Assembly (NCBI GenBank): GCA_003557545.1
Contig: PWOD01000214.1
Location: 1 to 5,120, forward strand
Source: a bacterium
Lineage (GTDB): Bacteria > T1Sed10-126
Length of the DNA: 5,120 nt
Direction of reading: 5' to 3'
Below are positions 1 through 5,120 of this stretch, piece by piece. The first letter of the stretch is position 1. Each line of letters opens with the position of its first letter. A program made the translations under genes and the position numbers. The notes beneath the pieces are model-generated. The model searched no databases. It was given only the letters and a program-made list of their open reading frames with translations, and was not told where the DNA came from.

Positions 1-334
1 CCATGCCATCAGAACGATTCATACCAACTAATCCCGCCCCGTAATAAAGAGGATTTCTAACAGCTTTTTCAGCCTGGGACAGGGTGATTCCCTTTTTTCT
101 ATTGGCCAGCCGGTGGGCCATCTCCTCACAATCTCTATCTTTTTCTGGAGAAATAAGTTCGATCTGGTTACTAGAAACCCGTTGCTTAGTTCCGAGCAAT
201 ATAATCTTGCCGGCAATCCCCTGATCAATCAGCTGTTTAGCCGCCTCAAGAACCCGTTCATCATCCCCTTCGGGTAAAACCAGTGTACCATTAAGAGTCT
301 TCGCTTTTGCAATTATCTCATCAGCAAAACCCAT
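1..334 (-). CDS. pta: Phosphate acetyltransferase, N-terminal part (gene runs off the left edge)
   Basis: Phosphotransacetylase interconverts acetyl-CoA plus phosphate and acetyl phosphate plus CoA in the cytoplasm. With acetate kinase it makes ATP and acetate. The first 111 codons are visible. Family hallmarks seen are LVLPEGDDERVLEAA (residues 18-32), a GIAGKIILLG strand (39-48), KKGITLSQAEKAV (80-92) and NPLYYGAGLVGMNRSDGM (94-111), which normally leads into MVAGA. The catalytic C-terminal domain lies outside the window. The ATG at 334 follows a perfect AGGAGG (346-341) at 6 nt, so the start is secure. It lies 50 nt after coaD in the same orientation, a pairing familiar in Firmicutes, where ackA often follows. 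The stretch between LLGT and ISPEKD is some 7-10 residues shorter than in the homologues I recall. A phosphate butyryltransferase is less likely given the NPLYYGA block. Confidence 0.92.
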   Translation of the reverse strand, partial: MGFADEIIAKAKTLNGTLVLPEGDDERVLEAAKQLIDQGIAGKIILLGTKQRVSSNQIELISPEKDRDCEEMAHRLANRKKGITLSQAEKAVRNPLYYGAGLVGMNRSDGM

Positions 335-384
335 CAAAATTCCTCCTGAATTCAAGTTTTAAATTTATATTTAAGAGAGAAAAA
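335..384 (-). other. coaD-pta intergenic gap with AT-only inverted repeat
   Basis: This 50-nt spacer separates the coaD stop from the pta start. It holds the pta Shine-Dalgarno AGGAGG (341-346) and an inverted repeat made only of A and T, TTAAAT (359-364) and ATTTAA (369-374) around a 4-nt loop. The repeat is too weak to be a terminator and no T-tract follows it. An AT-rich TATAAA-like hexamer is present, but I see no credible -35 partner. Read-through from coaD into pta is the simplest reading. Confidence 0.4.
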
Positions 385-861
385 TCATGCCTCCAGAGTT
401 TGCAACAGCTTATTTTCTACCACGGCAGGAACAAAACTGGATATATCTCCTCCCAGCGAGGCCACCTCTTTTACCGTAGAGCTGCTGACAAAACTATGAT
501 CTTCACCTGTCATCATATAGAAAGTTTCTATTTCATCGGCCAACCGTTTATTCATCATAGACATTTGGAACTCATACTCAAAATCTGAAACAGCCCGCAA
601 GCCCCGCAAAATCACCCGGGAGCCGGTAGTTTGGACATAATCGACCAACAAACCATCAAACGCGTTAACAGTTATTCCCGACCAGCCACCACAAACCTGA
701 CGGATCAGATCAACCCGATCCGTAACGGAGAGCAAAGCCTGTTTGGCAGGATTTGAAACAACTGCCACCTCCAGCTGTTGAAAAACCCTCAAAGAACGTT
801 TTATCAGATCGAGATGACCGTAGGTCAAGGGATCAAAACTCCCCGGATAAACTGCCTTCAT
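385..861 (-). CDS. coaD: Pantetheine-phosphate adenylyltransferase
   Basis: CoaD (PPAT) transfers AMP from ATP to 4'-phosphopantetheine, giving dephospho-CoA and pyrophosphate. This is the penultimate step of coenzyme A synthesis, in the cytoplasm. The protein is 158 residues, normal for the family. It shows the nucleotidyltransferase fold signature YPGSFDPLTYGH (5-16, with the TxGH motif at 13-16), RGLR (86-89), DFEYEFQMSMMNKRL (93-107) and the C-terminal SSSTVKE motif (126-132). The ATG at 861 is preferred over an in-frame ATG at 870: AGGGG (875-871) sits 9 nt before 861 but directly touches 870. Residues then begin MKAVYPGSF, the typical N-terminus. The gene follows pit by 23 nt and precedes pta, so it is probably co-transcribed with both. 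No key residue appears to be missing. Confidence 0.96.
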   Translation of the reverse strand: MKAVYPGSFDPLTYGHLDLIKRSLRVFQQLEVAVVSNPAKQALLSVTDRVDLIRQVCGGWSGITVNAFDGLLVDYVQTTGSRVILRGLRAVSDFEYEFQMSMMNKRLADEIETFYMMTGEDHSFVSSSTVKEVASLGGDISSFVPAVVENKLLQTLEA

Positions 862-870
862 GCAACACAT

Positions 871-875
871 CCCCT
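871..875 (-). promoter_or_regulatory. Ribosome binding site that fixes the coaD start
   Basis: On the minus strand AGGGG lies in the 23-nt gap after the pit stop codon. It is 9 nt from the ATG at 861 and 0 nt from the ATG at 870. Only the former spacing is workable, which trims three residues (MCC) from the longest open frame. Confidence 0.7.
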
Positions 876-884
876 AAAAACAGG

Positions 885-1916
885 CTAAAAAATATGGACA
901 ACAATGCTATAAATAATCCCACTTATCAGGGCGGGAAAAACCGGTGTTGCTACCCATCCTATAGCTATATCCCGCACTTTGGAAAAAGAGACTGCTCTGG
1001 TTCCCCGGGTTATACCAACTCCAGCCACAGCCCCAACAACCGCCTGAGAGGTCGAAACCGGCACACCCATGCGACCGAAAAAATTAAGGGTTATGGACAT
1101 GGCCACAACAGCACTGAAAGCAGAAAAAGGGTCGAGAGCTGTAATCTTGGTACCAACACTATAGATGACATTTTTGGCGTAGGTCAATCCACCCAGAGCA
1201 ATTGCCAGTCCGCCAAACCCAGCCGCCCAGGCACGAGCATCTATCCCCCACCATGACTGGAAAATTCCTGCCCGATAAAAGGGAGCCACAGCAATTCCGG
1301 CATGGGTTGCACCAAGCTGGTAGGCACCATAGATCCCCGAACCGACCAGCAGTAAAATTATTGACATATCGAATATCTTTTCATTACGAACCAGATGATT
1401 AAAAAACCTGCTCCCCCATTTTTGGATACAAAAACCAAGAAACCCGGCGAGAAAAGGGATAATAATCCAGCTGGATACCATCCGACCAAAGATCTCCCAC
1501 TGGGGCAATTCCAAAAACCCGTCCCAACCGGCCGAACGTAATCCCATGGCAATAGAAAGACCAAAAAAAGCACCAATTGAACCCTGAGAAGTAGATGTAG
1601 GGATGCCCAGGTATGTGGCAATATTTACAGCAATTCCGGCGGCCAGGGTTACCAGCACAGCGATATTAACAAGGTCCCATTCAGCAGCCTCTTCAAAGGC
1701 ACCTTCGGCCGGCAGAACAGCCCCGACATCGTCCACCATCTGCTGCCCTCCCCAGACCCCGCCGAGGAAGGTAAAAATAACCAGTATTGTTATACAGAAA
1801 CGGTAACTCAAAAGACCCGAACCAACATGGGGTCCAATCACATTAGCAGCATCGTTAGCTCCAATGTTCCAGCCCAGATATCCACCGGTAAGGGTTTTTA
1901 AAAAATTTATAACCAT
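885..1916 (-). CDS. pit: PiT-family inorganic phosphate permease
   Basis: This is an integral membrane phosphate transporter of the PiT family (PF01384), which is driven by cation symport. It has 343 mostly hydrophobic residues in two homologous halves and is a compact form without a large central loop. The first half carries GWNIGANDAANVIGP (15-29) and GIPTSTSQGSIGA (104-116). The second carries KNVIYSVGTKITALDPFSAF (248-267) and GVPVSTSQAVVGAVAGVG (284-301). Gln replaces the His of the classical STTH in both halves, which I recall from a known subfamily. The second-half counterpart of GAN(D/N) reads GATHAGIAVAP (202-212), which is unusual. The ATG at 1916 is 2 nt after the stop of the DUF47 gene, with only a weak AAAGAGA upstream, suggesting translational coupling. 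The neighbouring PhoU-like protein supports phosphate as the substrate. Sulfate (CysP-like members) is the main alternative. Confidence 0.9.
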   Translation of the reverse strand: MVINFLKTLTGGYLGWNIGANDAANVIGPHVGSGLLSYRFCITILVIFTFLGGVWGGQQMVDDVGAVLPAEGAFEEAAEWDLVNIAVLVTLAAGIAVNIATYLGIPTSTSQGSIGAFFGLSIAMGLRSAGWDGFLELPQWEIFGRMVSSWIIIPFLAGFLGFCIQKWGSRFFNHLVRNEKIFDMSIILLLVGSGIYGAYQLGATHAGIAVAPFYRAGIFQSWWGIDARAWAAGFGGLAIALGGLTYAKNVIYSVGTKITALDPFSAFSAVVAMSITLNFFGRMGVPVSTSQAVVGAVAGVGITRGTRAVSFSKVRDIAIGWVATPVFPALISGIIYSIVVHIF

Positions 1917-1918
1917 GG

Positions 1919-2566
1919 CTAAAAGATCTCTTTCGTCAGTAAAATAAGCATCCTGTCGGACACATCTTCAACACAATCAGCAATCGAAGCGATAGCACAG
2001 ATAAGACTTCTGAGATGAATTTTTTGATCCAACGTATAATCCTCCAGCCGGTATAGCTCAGCTATGAGATTCCACTCGATACGGTCAACTCGCTGTTCAC
2101 CGGCCTCGATTCTATTGATATATTCGGTCACCTGAGATTTATCACTTTTGTTTTCCAGTTTAACCAGCTTACTAAAAGGGACAAAACAGACCTCCACTTC
2201 CCTGACCAGGTCACGCATCTGTTCTTCAAGCTCAGAGGGAATAAGTGGTTCTTCCAGGGCAATAATGTCACCGCACAGCTGGGTTCTATCAGCAATCTTA
2301 TCAGTCAGTTCAGCAACCATAATATAATCTTCGCGGACTACCGGCAAAAATGAACCGCGGTATATACAACGTTCAACCTCCCGCCGGAAACCATCCGCCC
2401 GGTGTTCAGCATCGTGCACCTCATGGATTAGTTCACGAAAAGTCTCATCCCCCTTGAGATAGGCGAATAATAGCTTACGAAAGACTTTAATAGTGGCCTC
2501 AACTTCATCTACGTGACTCATCAGAAGTTCGGTTGTTTTTTTCTCATCCGCACTAAAGAATTTCAC
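1919..2566 (-). CDS. DUF47/PhoU-like phosphate transport regulator
   Basis: This is a helical cytoplasmic protein of the DUF47 (PF01865, PhoU-like, YkaA) family, usually encoded next to PiT permeases and thought to modulate them. It has 215 residues, typical length. PhoU-type metal-binding repeats are visible: EHRAD (54-58) followed by IYRGSFLPVVRED (68-80) and DKIAD (89-93) in the first half, then EQRVD (157-161) and DCVEDVSD (197-204) in the second. I place the start at the GTG at 2566 rather than the GTG at 2575: GGAGTGAT overlaps the 2575 codon but stands 8 nt before 2566, and the product then begins MKFFSADEK, much like family members. The pit gene follows after 2 nt. It is the first gene of the downstream block and sits behind the promoter at 2639-2667. 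The biochemical mode of action of this family is not well settled. Confidence 0.9.
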   Translation of the reverse strand: MKFFSADEKKTTELLMSHVDEVEATIKVFRKLLFAYLKGDETFRELIHEVHDAEHRADGFRREVERCIYRGSFLPVVREDYIMVAELTDKIADRTQLCGDIIALEEPLIPSELEEQMRDLVREVEVCFVPFSKLVKLENKSDKSQVTEYINRIEAGEQRVDRIEWNLIAELYRLEDYTLDQKIHLRSLICAIASIADCVEDVSDRMLILLTKEIF

Positions 2567-2570
2567 TTTA

Positions 2571-2578
2571 ATCACTCC
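2571..2578 (-). promoter_or_regulatory. Ribosome binding site that decides the DUF47 start
   Basis: Minus-strand GGAGTGAT closely matches the anti-Shine-Dalgarno complement GGAGGTGAT, with one G missing. Its GGAG ends 8 nt before the GTG at 2566. It overlaps the alternative GTG at 2575, which would therefore have no site of its own. Confidence 0.65.
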
Positions 2579-2588
2579 AGATAAATAA

Positions 2589-2606
2589 TCAAGCAGGGCA
2601 GCTTGA
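2589..2606 (-). repeat. Short hairpin in the 5' leader of the DUF47-pit operon
   Basis: TCAAGC (2589-2594) and GCTTGA (2601-2606) are perfect complements around a 6-nt loop, giving a 6-bp stem in the presumed leader RNA about 10 nt before the Shine-Dalgarno. A second, overlapping inverted repeat AGCTTGAAAGCT (2600-2611) would compete for the same bases. There is no following T-run, so it is not a terminator. Any regulatory role is speculation. Confidence 0.35.
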
Positions 2607-2638
2607 AAGCTCTACTAATTTAAAACAATCAACTTAGA

Positions 2639-2667
2639 ATCATAAAAATTATTGCTGAATAATGCAA
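2639..2667 (-). promoter_or_regulatory. Sigma-A-type promoter for the DUF47-pit-coaD-pta block
   Basis: On the minus strand a -35 hexamer TTGCAT (2667-2662, consensus TTGACA) is followed by a 17-nt spacer and a -10 hexamer TATGAT (2644-2639, consensus TATAAT). The expected start of transcription is near 2632, giving a leader of about 65 nt before the GTG at 2566. It lies in the only sizeable gap of the window, and the surroundings are AT-rich as expected. The call rests on pattern only. Confidence 0.6.
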
Positions 2668-2668
2668 T
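2651..2668. repeat. Inverted repeat overlapping the -35 element
   Basis: ATTGC (2651-2655) and GCAAT (2664-2668) form a dyad with 8 nt between them. One arm covers the -35 hexamer and the other lies in the promoter spacer. That placement is typical of a repressor operator, but a 5-bp arm can occur by chance and no known regulator consensus is recognised. Confidence 0.3.
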
Positions 2669-2686
2669 CTAAATCTTTTTCCACGA

Positions 2687-2711
2687 GGTTAATATCAACA
2701 AATATTCAACC
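2687..2711. repeat. Inverted repeat upstream of the promoter, possible regulator site
   Basis: GGTTAATAT (2687-2695) pairs with ATATT plus AACC (2702-2706 and 2708-2711), leaving one bulged base at 2707 and a 6-nt centre. It ends 20 nt upstream of the -35 element. Neither strand has a T-tract after it, so a terminator for pgpA is unlikely. On the minus strand the same bases contain TTGAAT and TTGATA spaced 11 nt apart, loosely like the helically phased repeats of PhoP/PhoB boxes. Confidence 0.35.
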
Positions 2712-2760
2712 GAAAAAGAAGGGATTTTTAGGACTAACGATGGACCCGGAAACGAGACGG

Positions 2761-3300
2761 TCAAAAAACTACAAATAAAATCAACAATAAAGCGGCCGCC
2801 AGAATCCCGGCGAACAGGTCGTCAAAGATGACACCAACTGAACCAGGCAGAGCCTGCAGCTGATAGACAGGGGGAGGTTTAACAATATCAAAGAGGCGAA
2901 ACAGCAGAAAAGCTAGCGGATAAATAAACAGCTCCAGCGGGGCCGCCAGGAACAGCCGCAGGATCAGCAAAGCCAACCAAACTCCGGCTATTTCATCAAT
3001 CACAACCTGTGACGGATCAGATCCAGAGAAAAAATCCAGGGCCTGGGCGGTTGCCTTAAAAGTCAGTAGGAGCAGGGAAATAAAGAGGATTAAATGAAGC
3101 GGGATATGGAGCGGAGGGTTAGCCAACAGAGATAACAGCCGGTCGACTGAGAAGAACAACAAAACCCCCGGTACAGTTCCCCAGGTTCCAGGACAGCAGG
3201 GCCAGTAACCGATACCACCTGCAGTGCTGATAAATCGCGCCAGGGCCCCGGGAAGTTTTAACATGAGCAGAGGAGCGGCAGTAAACCGAAAGTGTGACAA
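2761..3300 (-). CDS. pgpA: Phosphatidylglycerophosphatase A
   Basis: PgpA is a membrane enzyme that dephosphorylates phosphatidylglycerophosphate to phosphatidylglycerol. The family (PF04608) signatures are GGIGYWPCCPGTWGTVPG (28-45), SDPSQVVIDEIAGVWLAL (94-111, including D95, D102 and E103), FRLFDIVKPPP (134-144) and GVIFDDLFAG (156-165). Several hydrophobic segments (about 44-60, 66-82, 104-120, 123-140 and 162-179) fit a multi-pass protein. The first codon is uncertain. The TTG at 3300 directly abuts the pgsA stop and gives 179 residues, but has no visible Shine-Dalgarno. The ATG at 3264 also lacks one, giving 167 residues and an N-terminus closer to usual. Coupled reinitiation from pgsA would explain either. 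The product acts immediately after PgsA in the same pathway, which strongly supports the assignment. The Cys pair at 35-36 replaces residues that vary in the family. Confidence 0.92.
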   Translation of the reverse strand: MSHFRFTAAPLLMLKLPGALARFISTAGGIGYWPCCPGTWGTVPGVLLFFSVDRLLSLLANPPLHIPLHLILFISLLLLTFKATAQALDFFSGSDPSQVVIDEIAGVWLALLILRLFLAAPLELFIYPLAFLLFRLFDIVKPPPVYQLQALPGSVGVIFDDLFAGILAAALLLILFVVF

Positions 3301-3885
3301 TCAATCATGGTTTTTAGATAAACAGGCAAGAAATAAGCCCCAGTTGCGATAGTAATATTCGATTCCACTATAAACGGTTAAGATAAGCACGAGAAACATA
3401 GTTGTCCAGGAAACACCATTTAACCAGGCTTCCGACACATAGTCCAATCGATAAAAAATTAACCCGAGAAGGACTAAAAAAATCCCGGTAAGCTGAACCG
3501 CGGTCTTATATTTACCGGTCATGGCAGCTGCCATGACTCTTTCCCTGACAGCGGCAAGAGTTCTGAGGGTATTAACCGCCAGTTCCCGGGCCAGCAAAAT
3601 AATTACCAGCCAGGCCGGCCAGCTTAACTCAGAAATTTCAACAAAATAAACAAACGCTATCAAGGTTATCATTTTATCAGCAAGAGGATCCATCAACCGG
3701 CCAAAATCAGTCTCCTGATCGTAGCGACGGGCCAGAATCCCATCGTAAAGGTCAGTTAAGCTGGCTGCCAGGAATAACAACAAACCAACCAGCAACCACT
3801 CAACCCGATCATAATGCAGCATAACAATTAAAAATGTTGCAGCAATAAAAAAACGTAAAATCGTAAGTCTATTAGGTACCGTCAT
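3301..3885 (-). CDS. pgsA: CDP-diacylglycerol-glycerol-3-phosphate 3-phosphatidyltransferase
   Basis: PgsA joins CDP-diacylglycerol and glycerol-3-phosphate to give phosphatidylglycerophosphate and CMP at the cytoplasmic membrane. The 194-residue length is usual. The complete CDP-alcohol phosphatidyltransferase motif is present: D45, D48-G49, A52-R53, G62, D66 and D70. It is preceded by the typical MTVPNRLTILR N-terminus. Hydrophobic segments at about 9-24, 30-44, 72-98, 130-145 and 159-172 fit a multi-pass membrane enzyme. The ATG at 3885 overlaps the upstream stop as ATGA, with GAGGAG close in front (2 nt spacing), consistent with coupling. pgpA follows with no gap. The N-terminus and the PgpA neighbour favour PgsA over other CDP-alcohol transferases such as cardiolipin or phosphatidylserine synthase. 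Confidence 0.95.
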   Translation of the reverse strand: MTVPNRLTILRFFIAATFLIVMLHYDRVEWLLVGLLLFLAASLTDLYDGILARRYDQETDFGRLMDPLADKMITLIAFVYFVEISELSWPAWLVIILLARELAVNTLRTLAAVRERVMAAAMTGKYKTAVQLTGIFLVLLGLIFYRLDYVSEAWLNGVSWTTMFLVLILTVYSGIEYYYRNWGLFLACLSKNHD

Positions 3886-4673
3886 CGCTCCTCACTTTCA
3901 TTCAAACCAGCTTCTCGAACTTTTAAATCGCCATTCTCACGTGATATCACCTTATCTAGAACCTCACCGGATCGACCCAACGGCGGCAGTTCAATACCAT
4001 CATAAAACAGTCTTATACCGGCAGCATTTCCCAGTCTCAGACTGATAGTTTCATCAGCCACCCAGCTAACCGACTCCCCCGGTTGCAACAACATCTCTCT
4101 TTTTCCCATGCCGTCAAAAATCACGTACAACCAGGTTTTTTCCACAGCCTTAACATTAATTTCCAATCGCTCCGGAGGAGCCGTTTCCGGCGGTTCAGCA
4201 ACAGTAGTTTCAACAGCAGTTTCCGGCTGATGAACAGTCTCAGAGGGTAACTCTGGCGGTGGGATAATTGTCGGATCCACAGTTCGTTCAGAGTTTTTTT
4301 CAGAGCGAAAATCAGGGCTTGATCGATAAAAATCTATACGAAATCCAATTACAAGCAGCACCAGCAAACTGATAACTGCAAGGCCTGCCCCGATATATAT
4401 CCGGGAGTTTTTATCAACCGGTGGAGCCGATTGTTCCCGGGGTTCAATCTGCGCTTTATAACTTACAACCAATGTTTCATCGTCCAGGCCCAGATAACGG
4501 GCATAATTGCGGATAAAACCGATCGTATAAACTTCGGCCGGCAGCTTCTCAAACTCCCCTTCTTCAAGGGCGGTGAGATATTTCTGCCGGAGATGGAGAT
4601 CTTCAGCTGCCTGCTGCAATGTAATTCCCAGCTCAGCTCGTTTTTGTTTAAACAGAGAGCCAAATTCAGCCAT
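3882..4673 (-). CDS. rodZ: RodZ-like helix-turn-helix membrane protein
   Basis: This cytoskeletal adaptor-type protein has an N-terminal HTH domain which, in studied RodZ proteins, binds MreB and helps maintain rod shape. It is 263 residues long. An HTH_25/Xre-like domain covers about 2-70 (GSLFKQKRAELGITLQQAAE, then YTIGFIRNYARYLGLD), followed by a short linker. One membrane segment lies at about 92-113, then a periplasm-side Pro/Glu/Thr-rich linker at about 118-168. A C-terminal DUF4115 beta domain (169-251) shows WLYVIFDG, LLQPGESVSW and LRLGNAAG. The ATG at 4673 has GGAGGG (4687-4682) 8 nt upstream. An in-frame start at 4712 would add 13 residues inside the previous gene and is rejected. 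The gene overlaps the LolA-like gene by 8 nt and pgsA by 4 nt. A rodZ-pgsA order is common in Firmicutes. Confidence 0.9.
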   Translation of the reverse strand: MAEFGSLFKQKRAELGITLQQAAEDLHLRQKYLTALEEGEFEKLPAEVYTIGFIRNYARYLGLDDETLVVSYKAQIEPREQSAPPVDKNSRIYIGAGLAVISLLVLLVIGFRIDFYRSSPDFRSEKNSERTVDPTIIPPPELPSETVHQPETAVETTVAEPPETAPPERLEINVKAVEKTWLYVIFDGMGKREMLLQPGESVSWVADETISLRLGNAAGIRLFYDGIELPPLGRSGEVLDKVISRENGDLKVREAGLNESEER

Positions 4674-5120
4674 CAGTAAAACCCTCCAGATACTGTGGAT
4701 CAAGATGATCAATTGCCCGTTCTACCGGACGGGGCAAACGTTCATCTTCACGATAGTCAGTAATCTGAATCCGATAGATCTGCTCACCTGTTGTTTCAAC
4801 GATCAACGGTCTCAGGGTTGTTTTTTCAATGACCAGAAATGTTTTATCAAACTCAACACGAGGATCAGGATAATCTATATTAACTTCAACGGTATCACCA
4901 TGGTCAACAGTTTTCACCCGTTCATCCAACAGCTCATCCGACAGCAACGCCCCAATTAGCCCGGCCAGTGGAATATTCCGAGCAATCAGCTGATCCCGCT
5001 CAGCTGAATCAAGCTGATGTTTTTCCAGAACATCCAGCTGCGGATAAGCCAAAACTAGATTTTCACGGCTAAAAATCACTATCTGCTCCCGGTCATCACG
5101 ACCCTGCATAATCTGAAGAA
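4666..5120 (-). CDS. LolA-like lipoprotein carrier/sorting protein, C-terminal part
   Basis: The C-terminal 150 residues are visible and the frame stays open to the right edge, so the true start, any signal peptide and the N-terminal half are missing. The pattern VEFDKTFLVIEKTTLRPLIV, followed by an alternating strand ending in ITDYRED and a polar tail, resembles the last strands of the LolA/LppX fold, where a conserved 'ID..T.LP' leads into 'D..G'. Such proteins carry lipoproteins or lipids across the periplasm in diderms. In spore-forming clostridia, LolA-like lipoproteins such as GerS exist as well. The stop lies inside rodZ (8-nt overlap), so the two are coupled. The assignment is by pattern memory alone and no catalytic residues can be checked. 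It could also be another outer-membrane or spore-envelope lipoprotein. Confidence 0.55.
   Translation of the reverse strand, partial: LQIMQGRDDREQIVIFSRENLVLAYPQLDVLEKHQLDSAERDQLIARNIPLAGLIGALLSDELLDERVKTVDHGDTVEVNIDYPDPRVEFDKTFLVIEKTTLRPLIVETTGEQIYRIQITDYREDERLPRPVERAIDHLDPQYLEGFTDG
4682..4687 (-). promoter_or_regulatory. Ribosome binding site that fixes the rodZ start
   Basis: Minus-strand GGAGGG stands 8 nt before the ATG at 4673, inside the end of the LolA-like gene. It makes the longer open frame from 4712 unnecessary, and the resulting MAEFGSLFKQKR is the expected RodZ N-terminus. Confidence 0.75.

Noticed and set aside
307-588. 93-codon plus-strand open frame across the pta-coaD junction
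   Set aside because: It is antisense to coaD and the pta start and has no recognisable domain.
753-1256. 167-codon plus-strand open frame across coaD and pit
   Set aside because: It lies opposite two firmly identified genes, and its product is low-complexity, rich in Asn, Ser, Pro and Arg, with no family resemblance.
2712-2760. Intrinsic terminator after pgpA
   Set aside because: A T-rich stretch (CTTCTTTTT on the minus strand) is present, but I could not find a stem longer than 3 bp in front of it.
4674-4712. 13-residue N-terminal extension of RodZ
   Set aside because: It lies within the LolA-like gene, has no RodZ similarity, and the strong GGAGGG points to the ATG at 4673.
4573-4959. 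128-codon plus-strand open frame over rodZ and the LolA-like gene
   Set aside because: It is antisense to both genes, and the Cys/Phe/Ile-rich product looks like a shadow translation.
1-5120. Defence system, CRISPR array, mobile element, prophage or RNA gene
   Set aside because: There are no direct repeat arrays, transposase or integrase motifs, or tRNA-like folds. Every long open frame in the coding direction is a housekeeping family.

Overview
The window reads as an ordinary bacterial housekeeping region. All eight recognisable genes lie on the minus strand, so transcription runs from base 5120 towards base 1. Spacing is very tight, with gene overlaps, zero-gap junctions and GTG/TTG starts. 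Shine-Dalgarno sequences are GGAGG-like, and base composition looks moderate by eye. The gene set is a LolA-like protein, a RodZ-like protein, PgsA, PgpA, a PhoU-like/PiT pair, CoaD and Pta. It fits Firmicutes sensu lato, and the LolA-like gene is compatible with a diderm or clostridial lineage such as Halanaerobiales. That placement is inference, and I cannot name a species.

Upstream block (5120 to 2761): the 3' part of a LolA-like gene overlaps a RodZ-like gene by 8 nt. The RodZ-like gene overlaps pgsA by 4 nt, and pgsA abuts pgpA with no gap. This block looks translationally coupled and concerns the envelope: lipoprotein or lipid handling, rod-shape morphogenesis, and the last two steps of phosphatidylglycerol synthesis (PgsA makes phosphatidylglycerophosphate, PgpA removes its phosphate).

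Intergenic region (2567-2760, about 190 nt): it holds a good sigma-A-type promoter on the minus strand (TTGCAT, 17 nt, TATGAT), two inverted repeats at and upstream of it, and a small hairpin in the presumed 5' leader. I see no convincing intrinsic terminator after pgpA.

Downstream block (2566 to 1): a DUF47/PhoU-like regulator, a PiT-family phosphate permease 2 nt later, coaD 23 nt later and the N-terminal third of pta 50 nt later. Functionally this links phosphate import, coenzyme A synthesis and the phosphate-consuming acetyl-CoA to acetyl phosphate reaction. Co-regulation is an inference from spacing.

I found no mobile element, CRISPR array, RNA gene or clearly new system. The points most worth a second look are an altered signature in the second half of the phosphate permease and the repeat-bearing promoter in front of the phosphate operon.
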